Source of the DNA: Cryptomeria japonica
Lineage: Eukaryota; Streptophyta; Pinopsida; Cupressales; Cupressaceae
Reading direction: 5' to 3'
DNA length: 64,000 nt
Assembly (NCBI RefSeq): GCF_030272615.1
Contig: NC_081408.1
Location: 624,176,912 to 624,240,911, forward strand
In this document: piece after piece, positions 11,791 through 22,940 of the stretch
How the letters are laid out: each line of letters opens with the position of its first letter
Numbering within the stretch: position 1 is the first letter of the stretch
Program-made: the position numbers and the translations under genes
Notes under the pieces: generated by a model
The model's input: the letters and a program-made list of their open reading frames with translations, nothing else
Database searches by the model: none
Told to the model about the DNA's origin: nothing

Positions 11791-12808
11791 AACACTTGGG
11801 GCGGTAAGAACTTGGTCTTTTGAACATGGATAAATTAAAGCCAAACCCCAAGGTACGGAAAAGCGAAAAACCCTAAGGGTGGTAAAGGGGCAAAAATTGA
11901 TAAGGCATAATGCACACAGAATACCAAAAACAACTTATTTGAAACAAAAACCTAAACCCTAACCAAGGAAAACTGAAATCAAGAAAATAAAAGAAACCCT
12001 AACCTAAGAACAAAAGAAAACCCTACCTCGATAGGGAAGAAGGAAGAGACCAAAAATGTAGAGCAGCACACCAACAAATTCATCGGAATCACTAGATGTC
12101 AAGCTCTCAAATGATCAAGATGTGCAAATGAGCGAAATGAGCAGGGAAAAGGGATTTATACCTATCGGCAACCAGGAGAATCGAGGCAATGCGCAACACA
12201 CCAGGGTTTTGGGATTCTAAGGTCCCAAACTCACACATATCTAAAAGTCATGTTGCATTTTAGAACCTCATGTTTTGAAACCCCGAAGGCCAACAAACGA
12301 ACAAACCAAGGAGAACCCAAGATCCTGGGATTATGGGATTCCTAGGCTCCAACAAACAAAACATAGAGAACTCAAGATCCCGGGATTTCGAGGCTCCAAT
12401 AAACAAAACACAGAGAACTCAGGATCCCAAAATTTTGGGATTTCGAGGCTCCAACCAAAAGGGAGAAAAGAAGAAATAGGGAACTTGAGATCCTGGAAAC
12501 CCAAGGTTTCAAGGCTCCTTGAGCAAAAACAAAAACAAAGAGGTTCCGAAGTTTTGGGATCCTAGGGTCTCGAATTCTTGAAATCGCAAAAGCTAACAAA
12601 AATTTGAACACACAAAAACCTAAAGTTTCATAACCAAAGACAACAAAACAAGGCAACGAAGTAAAATTAGAAACCTAGGAACCCAGGGTTCTGAAGTCGA
12701 AAACTTCATAACCTAGGAACCTGAAATCTCAAAATAGAACAAGAGAAACAAGGAAAACAAAGGAAAAACAACAAAAGACGAGGACAAAAAAGGGGGACCT
12801 GCATTTTA
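11791..12808. other. Non-coding repeat-derived stretch
   Basis: There is no supported gene. A-rich plus-strand sequence with scattered aaaccctaa-like boxes (11860-12030) is followed by the second cluster of gatcc/gaggctcc repeats (12310-12560). A purine run aaaaaaggggga at about 12785-12796 resembles a PPT, but I could not pair it with an LTR. Confidence 0.4.
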
Positions 12809-13280
12809 CTAAGTAAAAATGGAGGGCGCAAGTATGCAGGGCATAACAACACTAAGAACCAATTGTAAATCCTCCTTTTGAATATTGCACTCCTTTAGTT
12901 GTGTTCCCAATTGCTTGATTTTGGAGGTGTAGTCTTGGATGTGGTAAAAAATACTTAGATCAGGATTCATCAAATCATTGTCAATTTTATATCCCCTAAT
13001 CTTATTAGTTTTATCATATATTTTTTCAAGAGTATCCCATGCCTCCTTAGGTGTTTTACATGATTCAATATGAAACTGCAAATCAAATGAGATTAATGAA
13101 CATATGCATCCAAGAATTTTCTCTCTTTCAATCTCCCATCTTGTTAATGCATTAGGATCAATTGGTTGGATAATTATTTTCTTTAGATAGCCAAGATAAT
13201 CCTTTCCCATGAGATAATTCCATACTAATTTCTTCCATGATCATAAATATGTGATTTTAGGAGTCCAATTTGAGATATCC
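12809..13280 (-). pseudogene. Copia-type Gag fragment (UBN2-like)
   Basis: The open frame 13210-12809 includes KTPKEAWDTLEKIYD and IKQLGTQLKE, the signature of the copia Gag (UBN2/DUF4219) fold. The frame can be followed upstream to about 13280 through one stop (NWTPKITYL*SWKKLVW). After LQLVLSV the copia similarity ends abruptly near 12850, so the gene is truncated on its 3' side. It lies downstream, in the same orientation, of the LTR/PBS at 14121-14618 and is probably the gag of that element, separated by ~840 bp of leader. Confidence 0.75.
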
Positions 13281-14120
13281 CCACCATTAGAACACAAAAA
13301 ATATGCAAAAGAATGCAATCAACTATTGCAAGGTTCCCCCCAAAATTCACTCAATCAAAGAACCCCCGCTAATTAAAAAGAAGAAAAAAGCAGTGATTGG
13401 GCACTTTATACAAGTAGCACAATTATAATGGCCGCTTTCAAAATAAAGGCAAAGTGTACTTCTTATTTTGATGTTTACAATAACCACAATTAGGCTATAT
13501 TCTAGACTCAAATCAATATGCAAAAGATTAAAAAATGATCTATCCATTACATTTGCCAAAAATAAGTCAAATAAGGCCATGTGTTGAAAGTGAAACTTTT
13601 TATCATGATGACTATAAATTAATATCACCACTAAGAAGTATAGGAAAAATTATGCATTTTCAAAAAATTTGCACCTGAAAAGGAGCCCATATGAGCATAA
13701 ATGAAGCCTCCAAAGTTGCAAAAATAGGGATTGTGCAATTTTTTAAAAAAATCATGTACGGAAATCATAAAACACCTACACCACTGTGAAGAGCACAAAA
13801 TTCCACCTTTAATTTAAAAAATGCTCCCAAAAAGGGGCCCAGATGATTGAGATATTGTTGTTTGAAAATCATATGCATAATTATGATGCTTGTATTGTCG
13901 CGACAACTTAAAAACTCCAAATGCTTATAGATTTGGCCTCCAAAGTCTGATTTGGATGAAACAAAAGGAAAATTTGACTTTCTCAAACTTTTTGAATCTA
14001 ATGGTGACCTCAGTTTGACTTAGCAAGCTCTAATTTTTACCCACAATATAAAGCCATGAAAATAAAAACTCTAGATTACACCAAAATCTCTCAAAAAGAC
14101 TAACCAATGACACTCTAAAA
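13281..14120 (-). other. Leader of the minus-strand copia relic
   Basis: AT-rich sequence between the PBS (14121-14132) and the Gag fragment, with no coding signal that I trust. It is interpreted as the 5' untranslated region of the copia relic from position alone. Confidence 0.4.
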
Positions 14121-14132
14121 GATCTAATACCA

Positions 14133-14618
14133 TGTAATATTTGGCTATGAAGGTAGCCACCCAAGATATAGAGACCTAATGGAAAACACAATAACAAAAG
14201 AGAATCAATATGACAAGGATAAACTATATTCTTATCAAGAGTGCAATACAATGGATATGTAAGTACCTAGGAGACCCCTTGATTAAATAGGCCAAGGTGA
14301 AACATAGGAAGGCATAAGATTATGGAAAATGTCTTAATCTTATGACATGATACATAAAGTGATAGATTATCACCTATCTAAGGTGGAAAAGTGAAAGTGT
14401 GATACATCCACTAAAGGTCGATCAACCAGCCAAGGTGAAAAACTGATAACATGATAAAACCACTAAAGGTGGAGACACCACATAAAGTGAAATGTGATGA
14501 CATGATAAGTCCACTAAAGGTGGAAATGTCCTATGTGGTCCCTAAGTAAACTTAAGTGATGTGTAATTAGGACTTAGAAGAGAAAAATACTAGGTACAAC
14601 ACCTTAATTACACCAACA
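14133..14618 (-). repeat. Copia LTR with adjacent PBS
   Basis: On the minus strand this begins TGTTGGTGTAATTAAGG (14618) and ends ...atattaca (14133). It is followed at once by TGGTATTAGATC (14132-14121), a two-mismatch version of the initiator-Met PBS TGGTATCAGAGC. It carries an internal imperfect direct repeat containing ccactaaaggtgga and tga..acatgata (about 14402-14530, period 52-58 bp). No partner LTR is visible in the window. Confidence 0.65.
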
Positions 14619-14619
14619 A

Positions 14620-15160
14620 TATCCAACTTAGCTCATTTGATCATACTCGTAGTCCTCTCCATCAGTGTCCTATTCATTCTCTTTATGACTCTAGTCTCTT
14701 AAGATGTTTATGGAGTTGTCTTATGTGTCCCTATCCCATGCTCCTTACAAATTCTATGAAAATATACTAAACAAAACCCACTAGAGCATTTTTTATTCCT
14801 AAAACCTTAATCTTTGTACTAGTTTTCAATTTCTCCAAGGATCTTAAACTTTCAAAAATTCCTAAAGATGTATTTATTTAAATGGAAATACACTTGCATG
14901 CTTCAAGAATAGTCATCCATGAAAGATACATAACACACATAGTTTAAAATAGAAGAAACATGAATATGGCCAAATACATCAAAATGAAGTCAATCTAAAA
15001 CCTTGGAAGATTTACAAGAACGAGAGTAAAATTGAACAAAGCTTTATTTACCATATATTCAATACTTAGAGAAATCCAACTCAATAGCATAATCAATTAA
15101 CCTCTCTATAAGATTTTATTTTTCAAGGTCTTGAGACCATTATCACCTATGTGATCCAAT
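14620..15160 (-). pseudogene. Copia integrase relic
   Basis: The minus-strand translation, allowing shifts and stops, matches the copia pre-integrase and integrase core in order. DHIGD.GL.TLKNK comes near 15160-15120. It is followed by LDxLHFDVFGHIHVSS (first Asp), YVSFMDDYS, the F..FK.L region, ICKEHGIGTHKTTP, and finally RMNRTLMERTTSM at about 14650. The segment that should hold SDNGGEF is badly mutated. It ends directly at the LTR border (14618) without any reverse transcriptase. It is non-functional. Confidence 0.7.
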
Positions 15161-18100
15161 CTCTAGTACCATAACGTTATCTTCTTGGTAGGTAATGTGG
15201 TCTCTATAACGAGAGCACCCTTAGTTACCCAAAAGGATGACCACTGGAAGTAGAAACAATATTTGTAAGAAACAACCCATCTTGATAGTTGCCTAATTAC
15301 TTTTCCCTATCAGCAAATGGTCTTAATTTTGCACATATCTATCATCTAACCCATCAAAATTTCATTGTGCTTTCCTCTATCTAAATGTATACTTCATTGC
15401 TCATCCCTTTGTTAGATCTCTATTCCATATTATGGGTAATGCAAAGCCCATTTCAATGAAAACTTTAGCTTATGTAATATTGCATGCAAATCGAGATGAA
15501 TAGATCAACTCTATACAAATCACCTTTGTTTAAAAGTATCCAAAACCAATTTCAAATTCCATGAATTTGTTTCCATCCTCTTTGGAATTCATGTCTGTGA
15601 ATAAAATAATGCAATGTAAGCCTATGCATTCTTGAGGTACACCAGTCAGATCATTCTTGAGTTGCAGTTCTACTCTAATTAGTTTAGTGTCCTTAATTAG
15701 TTTGCATGTTTAACAAAGCCACTGCATTTTTGTATTCATTGTATCTCGGGACTTATTTTCATTTCTCTTTTGAATGCATGCATATGTAAATGAGCATTAT
15801 ACCTTGTTTTGCTATAAGAATATATATTTTTAGTATTACTATCACTTTTAGAAATCATACATATAGATATGTAATATGTATTTAAGTTTCAAATAAGTAT
15901 GGGTCTATTGTTTCTCTATTACTTCTTGCACAAAGTTGTGAGATGTAACTTAATGTTATAAACAACAAAATATACATCATCATACATTTGATAATTAATA
16001 TTATTAAATAGTAGATTATGAATCTAGTGTCAATATTTGTTGAGAGTAAATAATTGTAATTTTTATTGATTATCTATAAAGAATTATTGATTTAGTATCA
16101 TATATCTTAAATAATTCAATATGGAAAAATGTTCAAGAGCCTTCTATTATAATAATTCATGAGTGATTTTCTATATTAGTATATCCATTCTAGGTCATGC
16201 AATATGAGATAATCATGTTTAATTATAATTGGTAGATTTTTTGAAAGCTTAAATCATCATGAAATAATTAGTAATCAAACAAAATAGTATAATGATATTT
16301 GTTTTTTAATTATTGTTGATTATTGATTGATGCATTTATGATCAAATAATATCTTTTTCTTTTTATGAGTTTAAATTAAATTTGTGCATTTTATTTAGTT
16401 GCATTATGTACTAGGGACGCATATAGAATGATATAATGCTTAAGGATATATAAGTATTATCATTTTTGAATTACTTTGAAAAGAAACAAGGGAAATATAT
16501 AGTCATGAGAGAACATAGTATGGGAAATCTCTTTTGGTACAATGTATGAGTAAGAGATAAATTACACCTCGAATGATCTACAAAGATACGTGCAATTATT
16601 TAGTTAATAATGGAGTAAATATCTTAGACGATTTGAACATTATCAAGGTGACCTACAAATTAATATGCTTAACTATGGTTAATGGGAAGTAAGAAAGTAT
16701 GAAAAATATCATTGTTATGCTATGTTGTATTTATCAATAAGGGTAAAATAGTTATGAGTTGTCATTTGATAGACTTATTTAACTAAGGGTTACATGCAAT
16801 CACCAAATTGACCATATGGAAACATAATTATCATGATGATTGCATGCTTATGTATGCTTAGTGCATCTTGTGTATTCAACATGTTTTATATATTTTTTGG
16901 ATGGGGTCAAATATAGAGGAACAATGAAGGATATATTGTCACCCTATATCTATATGCTAGCAAATGACTTAAAAAGATGATTTTGCCAAAGCTTGTTTGA
17001 TCAATTTAATATTAGTCTATGCTACTAATTTTGATAATTGTCTCATACTCTCTACCATATCATGATATTGTTACATTAGCATTAGAATGTAGATATATTA
17101 TGCTGCACAAATTTCATTACTCTTGCTAGTTTTGGATTGATAGGCATCCCTGTGTTGGGTTGGATATTCTTCATCTTAGAAAGAATTTTGGGGGAGTGTA
17201 AAGCTTCGTGGTTGGGTGGGTAAGTACTGTGACAATATTTTCACCCATAGTGTGCTTGAGGGAGATCATATATCAAGTGTTCTTGTTAGGGTTGTTTTGA
17301 GTTTTTACTTTATGTACTCTTTGTACTCGACCTTAGGCTCTCATGTAAAAGGAACTTGTTTCCTTATATTTTGCCTTGACATTTGGATTATGTATACAAA
17401 GTTTATGTTGAAACATGTTGTCGTGTCTTTAATCTTATTTAATGAACAAATTGATTTAAATGATTATATATTATGTGTATTTTGTGGTTTATGATAATTT
17501 AGTATTATGGAGGTTCTTGCAATTTGAGAGGATGAAAAGAGGAAAGTGATGTTAGATTAATTAAAAAATAATAATTAATTATAGAAGAATAATCAATTAG
17601 ATAAATATTAAGAACACATCAATCATTTTTAAGTGTCTACAAAACCAAACACAACATATTCAGAGAATATAGAATTTGAGATCAAGGGCTAAAAAAATAA
17701 GGAAAAAAGGTACTAAGGTAAGGAGGAACTTGAAATCCATACACCTAAAAACACATACCATACCATGAGAAATACCAATGAAATATCAAACTTATGGTTT
17801 TTGTGAGACTTTACATGTTGTGACACTTAGGGATGAGCATTTGCACATTTCTCAAAATGATTATCAACAAAGGGTAAGTAAGGTCACATGCAAAAGAAGG
17901 AATAAAAACAAAGCATATATGTGAAAAATCAAATTAGGGTGCCAACAAATATTACAAGGGGACAAACTAAAGAAAAATACCCTTTATAAATTTTGTTTGT
18001 AAGGTTTCTTGTAAGTTTTTAGTGTTGTAGGCTAAATACAAAAGAATGATTGAAGAATCAAGTAAAGTGATAGAAGAATCGCGTGCCTAAAATAATTTGA

Positions 18101-19230
18101 AGAAGCTCTTTGTAAAATCAATGAGGGGAAACACATGTGATAATATATAGAACTAGAAAATTCAATTGTACTAAACCTTATACTAGAGTTAGATAATCTT
18201 GATAGTATACTGAATACTTGGTTTGCAATTACAGGGAAGCCACATACCCAAGAACAAATCTTGGAAACTATACAATTCAGTAATACTATGTTTGGACAAT
18301 TGGTAACCACCATTGGAAGAGAGGTTCTTGGCTTCATTGCAAGTATATGGCATGACATACCTAATGAGATAAAAGAGAAGAGCCACATTCCCTATATAAC
18401 TACCACACGAGAATCAAGAGAACACACATAACATGGAGTGTTGTGGGTACCTCTACTAGTTTAGCCATATTTATTATGGTGTTCTGTTCCACATGGAATG
18501 GAAGTGTACCTTATGATGAAGGGTTAGAAGAAACAAGGTGGAGTAGGTTTCATAAAATGAAAGGAATTTACTATAGCCTATAGTTTCAACACATTGACAT
18601 TACCACCCTAGGAGATTTTAGAGGCACTAATGCATATACAAATTCCTCCTCTTGCTTGAAGCAAAATAGGAGCTTAAACTTAAGGGGAATTGACAATCCC
18701 TTCAATTATCCTCTAAATGCTCCTATTTATTTTTTTATTCATTAAAAACTATTGAACTTTAATATAAATCTTATGATTCTTTCTTACGTATCATGAAAAA
18801 TATTAAGCATTGAAAATAGTTATTAATGGTATGACAAATATTTATATATGTATGTATGTTTATTGTTTAAGATGTGATGATATGATATGGTTTATCATGA
18901 TGAGAAATTATTCAAAGATTAACCTATCTTGCAACCAGAGTGGTATGGACATGATGGCATTGTTTCCTATAGCTGAAGAAAGTGAGACAATAATGATATT
19001 CTTATAGCTAAGTGAAACACGAGCTTGTGACAACATGTAGATGAGTGCTAAGCTATCCATCAAGTAGCCACACAAGACTCTTGTTTCTAATATATGATTA
19101 CAATGTTAAGAACTCTTCTATAATAAATTCATTGCTATTGTTTATCTAATGTCTTCATAATCATATCTTTTTGATGATGTTAGTAGAGTTATGATTAAGA
19201 TTGTTGTCCTCATTTTTGAAGTTTCAAAAA
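15161..19230. other. No gene seen; AT-rich
   Basis: About 4 kb of AT-rich sequence. Open frames are short (92 aa at 17216-17494, 118 aa on the minus strand at 18388-18032), hydrophobic and without motifs. A purine run ttttgggggagtgt near 17187-17200 could be an old PPT/LTR junction, but nothing confirms it. Confidence 0.5.
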
Positions 19231-19850
19231 TGTGACAGCCCCTTCAAAATTTTGGTTTAAATGTGTCATTTTTGTCTCCAAGGAACATTTTACGAGGTAC
19301 CAAACTCACATTTGTTATTGTCAAATCATTGGGGGTGTCTTTTCCATCATTGTCCAAGTTTTGGTGAGTTTTGGTCTTCTTTTCCTAGCTTTTTGTGCAA
19401 TTTTGGGTTTTAGAGCAGTCACTGCAGGTTAAAGATTTTACTCTTAAGGCATGCTTCCCGAGGAATTTTTTTTACTTCTTGTTGAATTGGACCATTCTTT
19501 GGTTCATCCTTGATCTACTTTTCAAATTTCATCATGTTTCAAGTTCGTTTGCTATGTTTTTCCTTCAAATTCTGGTTTTTTCCTCTTGACTGCGAGTGGG
19601 AAAATTTTCTTCATTTACAAGTTTTGAGTTTCCTTTATGTTTTAGTGTTGTAGGGGTTTTTTCAAGAAATTACAAGTGCACTTTATTTAAAAGACTTGTA
19701 ACTTGTAACTTTCTTTTTATTTTCCCTCTCCCCTTTTTCTCTTTTAAGTTGTTGTAGCAACTATCTGGACAAATTGCAAATGAATTTAAAATTACAAGTT
19801 TAATGAGAACTTGTAAGTTCTCATAAAAGTTCCTATTTTGTGATTTTAAG

Positions 19851-20142
19851 TTGTAATAGGGGTTTTTAATTCCCTATTACAAGTATTTTAAAGTTTTTAA
19901 AGTGATTTTATGTCTTGTGTCTACTTGTAATGGGAATTTTATTTCCCTATTACAAGTTTTTATGTTTTTATTCTTTTTAGTTGTAATAGGGATTTTATTT
20001 CCCTATTACAAGTCTTTTTTGTTATATAATTTGTGTTATCTTAAACTTGAATGGAGATTTTATTTCCCTATTACAAGTCTTTATGTTCTTTTATGTTTTA
20101 TTGTTTTAAGTTGTAATGGGGATTTTCTTTCCCTATTACAAG
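19851..20142. repeat. Array of five ~32-bp palindromes
   Basis: Five units at 19851-19882, 19924-19956, 19981-20011, 20045-20076 and 20111-20142. Each pairs TTGTAATAGGGA (or a close variant) with TCCCTATTACAA around a T-rich centre of about 6-8 bases. Spacing is 57-73 bp, with divergent T-rich filler. The arms are better conserved than the filler. The open frame through the array (19902-20243) is an artefact of the repeat. Confidence 0.8.
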
Positions 20143-22101
20143 TTGTTTTTCTCTTTCTTTTTGTCATTTCTTCCTTAAAACCCGAATTTGCCCAAGTGAA
20201 GGAAAAAGTGATGCAATTTAAAAATTTGCAAAGGGGTTTTTAAAACCTAATTGCATCTTCGGAGGGCACATTTTTCTTGTAGTTGGAGATGAAGAGCCCG
20301 ACCTGCACTTTTCTTCCCATGAATCCGATTTTGGTGGCATTCTTCCCCTAAATCTGTTCCACATTCATGCTAAATTGTTAGGAATCAATGCAAGTTGCCA
20401 CATTTTCTACCAAAAACGATTTGGGAAAACACGTAAGGCATTTTGGAAGATGTTTTTTGTTGGTTCTTTCTGCATTTTGGGTGCTTCTTTTCCACCATTG
20501 TTGTCATGTTTTGTATCCAACATTAATGCAAAGTGTTTGGCATCAAACGCGAGTCTTATTTCCATGTCATTTTTGGAGGAGGAGGTTGAATCAAAATTCG
20601 GTTTGGGCTGCCAAGGGTTTTTAGCATATCTATTTATGGAGCATTTCAGTTCTTCCCAAGCTCATTTGTTTTGGTCTAGGGCATTTGACGAAACAAGAAT
20701 TCGAGTTTCTAAGTGATCTTCCCAAATGGATAAGTTCATTGAATGCAAGTTGTAAATGTGCAAGATTTTCCACTCTTTCATTTTTCCTATTTACTTGTAT
20801 TCAGGTTTTCAAAACCTGATTACAAGTAACTGTGGTAAATGTTGACCTTCCCCCTTTGGTAAAAAGAGCTAATCTTCTTTTTACAAATTTTACAAATGTT
20901 GAAGAATTTACATGAGACTCATTCATTTGATTTTGGGATTTACAAATCTGATTACAAGTTGAATTTTTTACACTTTTCCAAAGTTGTCAAGTTGAAAAAT
21001 GTGTCTTTCCTTGTCACATAAAGTTTGCCATTACTAGTCAAAATCATTCTTTCCATTTTCCCCTCATGTCAAAACCCCATTTCATCCACTCATTTCACAC
21101 CTTCATCCATTTTTCCCATTTAAAGTCTACTTGCAATCGGAATTTTAAAACCCGATTGTAGTTGTGTCTTCACTTGCAGTCAACCTTCTAGAACTCGAAA
21201 TTGGTCCAAAATGCACTAAAAAACACTTGAAAATGAGTCTTAAAGGTCCAATTACAAGAGCAAACTTGTAGTTACCCATTACGCATATAAAGTTGCATGT
21301 TTGTTATCCACAATTGCAAGTTAATGCTCTTGTTTTTCCACACGTGTAATGCAGCTTCCAAAATCCAAAATTCAGTTGTGACCCCATTTTTGCATCAATT
21401 TATCCCTTCCCTTGTCAGTCTTGTTTGCACACATGACCTACCAAATCAATAAATTAAGGCATGAGCCTTATTTTGCAAGTAGATTCTAGGATTGGAGGAT
21501 GATACAAAGAGAGAACAACAACATGACAGAGCCACACAAGGAGTTGGATAAGTAATGTGAATGATTGAGAGCATAGAATGATTGAGAGCATAGAATGCTT
21601 TCAAGACATAGATAGGCTTCTTACTTCATCCTTGCAAAGAACTCCCCTCCTGAAAATCCAGTACTACCCCAAGCAAGAAGATAAGATTGAAGTTCGTTGG
21701 CCAAGGACACAAAGATAACTAAGGATGCAAGTTCTCGTTCCGGTTCAAGATGTCTTCACCAATCCTAAATATCACAGAGTGACAAACATCTTGCAACAGC
21801 ATGAAGATTTTCAAAACAGAGGATGATGTAATTAGAGTTGTGTCTTTGGACACATAGAATAGTTTCAATTGTGTATTTGTAATTTTGTTTTGACACAAGT
21901 CTACTTGTAAAAAACAATTTTGTAATTGCAAGTTTATCACTTGCACTTTTATAATTACAAGTAAGTTGATTACAAGTCAATTTAGAATAGGACTTGTAAT
22001 TTTGAATAAGTCTTAGTTATTAGTTGGAATAAGTCATGGTGGTTGAGAGAATTTCTATAGTTAGTTGGGATCCTCCCACCTGTTTCTCAAATCCCCTCTC
22101 C

Positions 22102-22109
22102 TATAAATA
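22102..22109 (+). promoter_or_regulatory. Candidate TATA box
   Basis: tataaata within a C-rich then G-rich context (cccctctcctataaatacttgaggggg), typical of plant Pol II core promoters and LTR promoters. No downstream gene was recognised, so it is probably an LTR promoter. Confidence 0.4.
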
Positions 22110-22940
22110 CTTGAGGGGGTCTATTGTGTTTTTTAGATCTTTTGGCAATGCAACAAGACTCTTCCAGTTTGTATGTACACTCTAAGACTTTGAGCTTAGT
22201 TGTAAATCAGATTTCAGTCAATTAAAAGAGACAAATTGCTTTCAAACTTTGTGTTGATTCAAGGTGTTATGTGATGACATTTTCTAGAGATTGATTGTGA
22301 GTTTTGAGGTGTTATACAAGAGAGGTTCAAGCTCAATCTTGCAGACTTTGAGCTGCTTATTGTATTTGGATTTTTAGATTGGTTTTAAGATTTGATACTA
22401 TAGACTTTAAGCTGCTTGTCATGTTTGAAACTATTGTAGGATGCTCAAGCAAAGGGTGTAACTTGCATTCTTTGTGATGCTTTTATTTTCTATGGTTGTG
22501 CATAAGAGGTGTATCATGTAGTTAGACTTTGAGCTGCTACATACTATGCTTAGTTACCAGAAAATCATCTACAAAGGTTGATAGGATAGTAGAAGTGTTG
22601 AAGAATTTGTGCTTTCATGTATGTTTTCCCATCCTGGGGAAGTGACAGAGGTCTTTGTGCCTTCATGGATACTTTGCTTCCCTTTATGTTCCAAAAATCC
22701 TACAAAAAAGTCTCATTTTTGTATTTGTTGTTATTTATTTCCAATTGCTATTACTTTTATGTGAAGAGAAAAGAGTATAGTTTTTCTTGAGAGAAGAAGA
22801 AAGACTGTTGTCTCACCTATATTAGATTAGTTTAGTTTGTAGATAGGGGGAGCCTTCCCTAAATTAGGAGAGTATCATACTCACACACTGTGGCTGAAAC
22901 TACAATTTTGCACATTCCCCAGGTGTACAAAATTTTCAAC

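Larger units (their letters stand above)
19231..22940 (+). repeat. LTR-like region rich in ACTTGTAAT motifs
   Basis: It starts TGTGACAGCCCCTTCAAAAT, reminiscent of the TGTAGCGTCCTAAAAT start of elements A and B. It contains dozens of ACTTGTAA/TTACAAGT words (19670-22000), a TATA box at 22102-22109 and four repeats of gactttgagct or gactttaagct (22192-22540). The size and the promoter-like part suggest a long LTR, but I cannot demonstrate a second copy, a PBS or a target duplication. The borders are guesses. Confidence 0.3.

Noticed and set aside
11860-12030. Possible interstitial telomere repeat (aaaccctaa boxes)
   Set aside because: Boxes are isolated and irregular, not a tandem run of TTTAGGG units.
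17216-17494. 92-codon hydrophobic ORF
   Set aside because: AT-rich non-coding composition and no family resemblance. An ORF of this length is expected by chance in 4 kb.
19902-20243. 113-codon open frame
   Set aside because: It runs through the palindrome array and is made of its translation. No protein motif.
20375-20716. 113-codon frame with hydrophobic N-terminus
   Set aside because: Low-complexity repeat region, no conserved motif, no start or splice context to support a gene.
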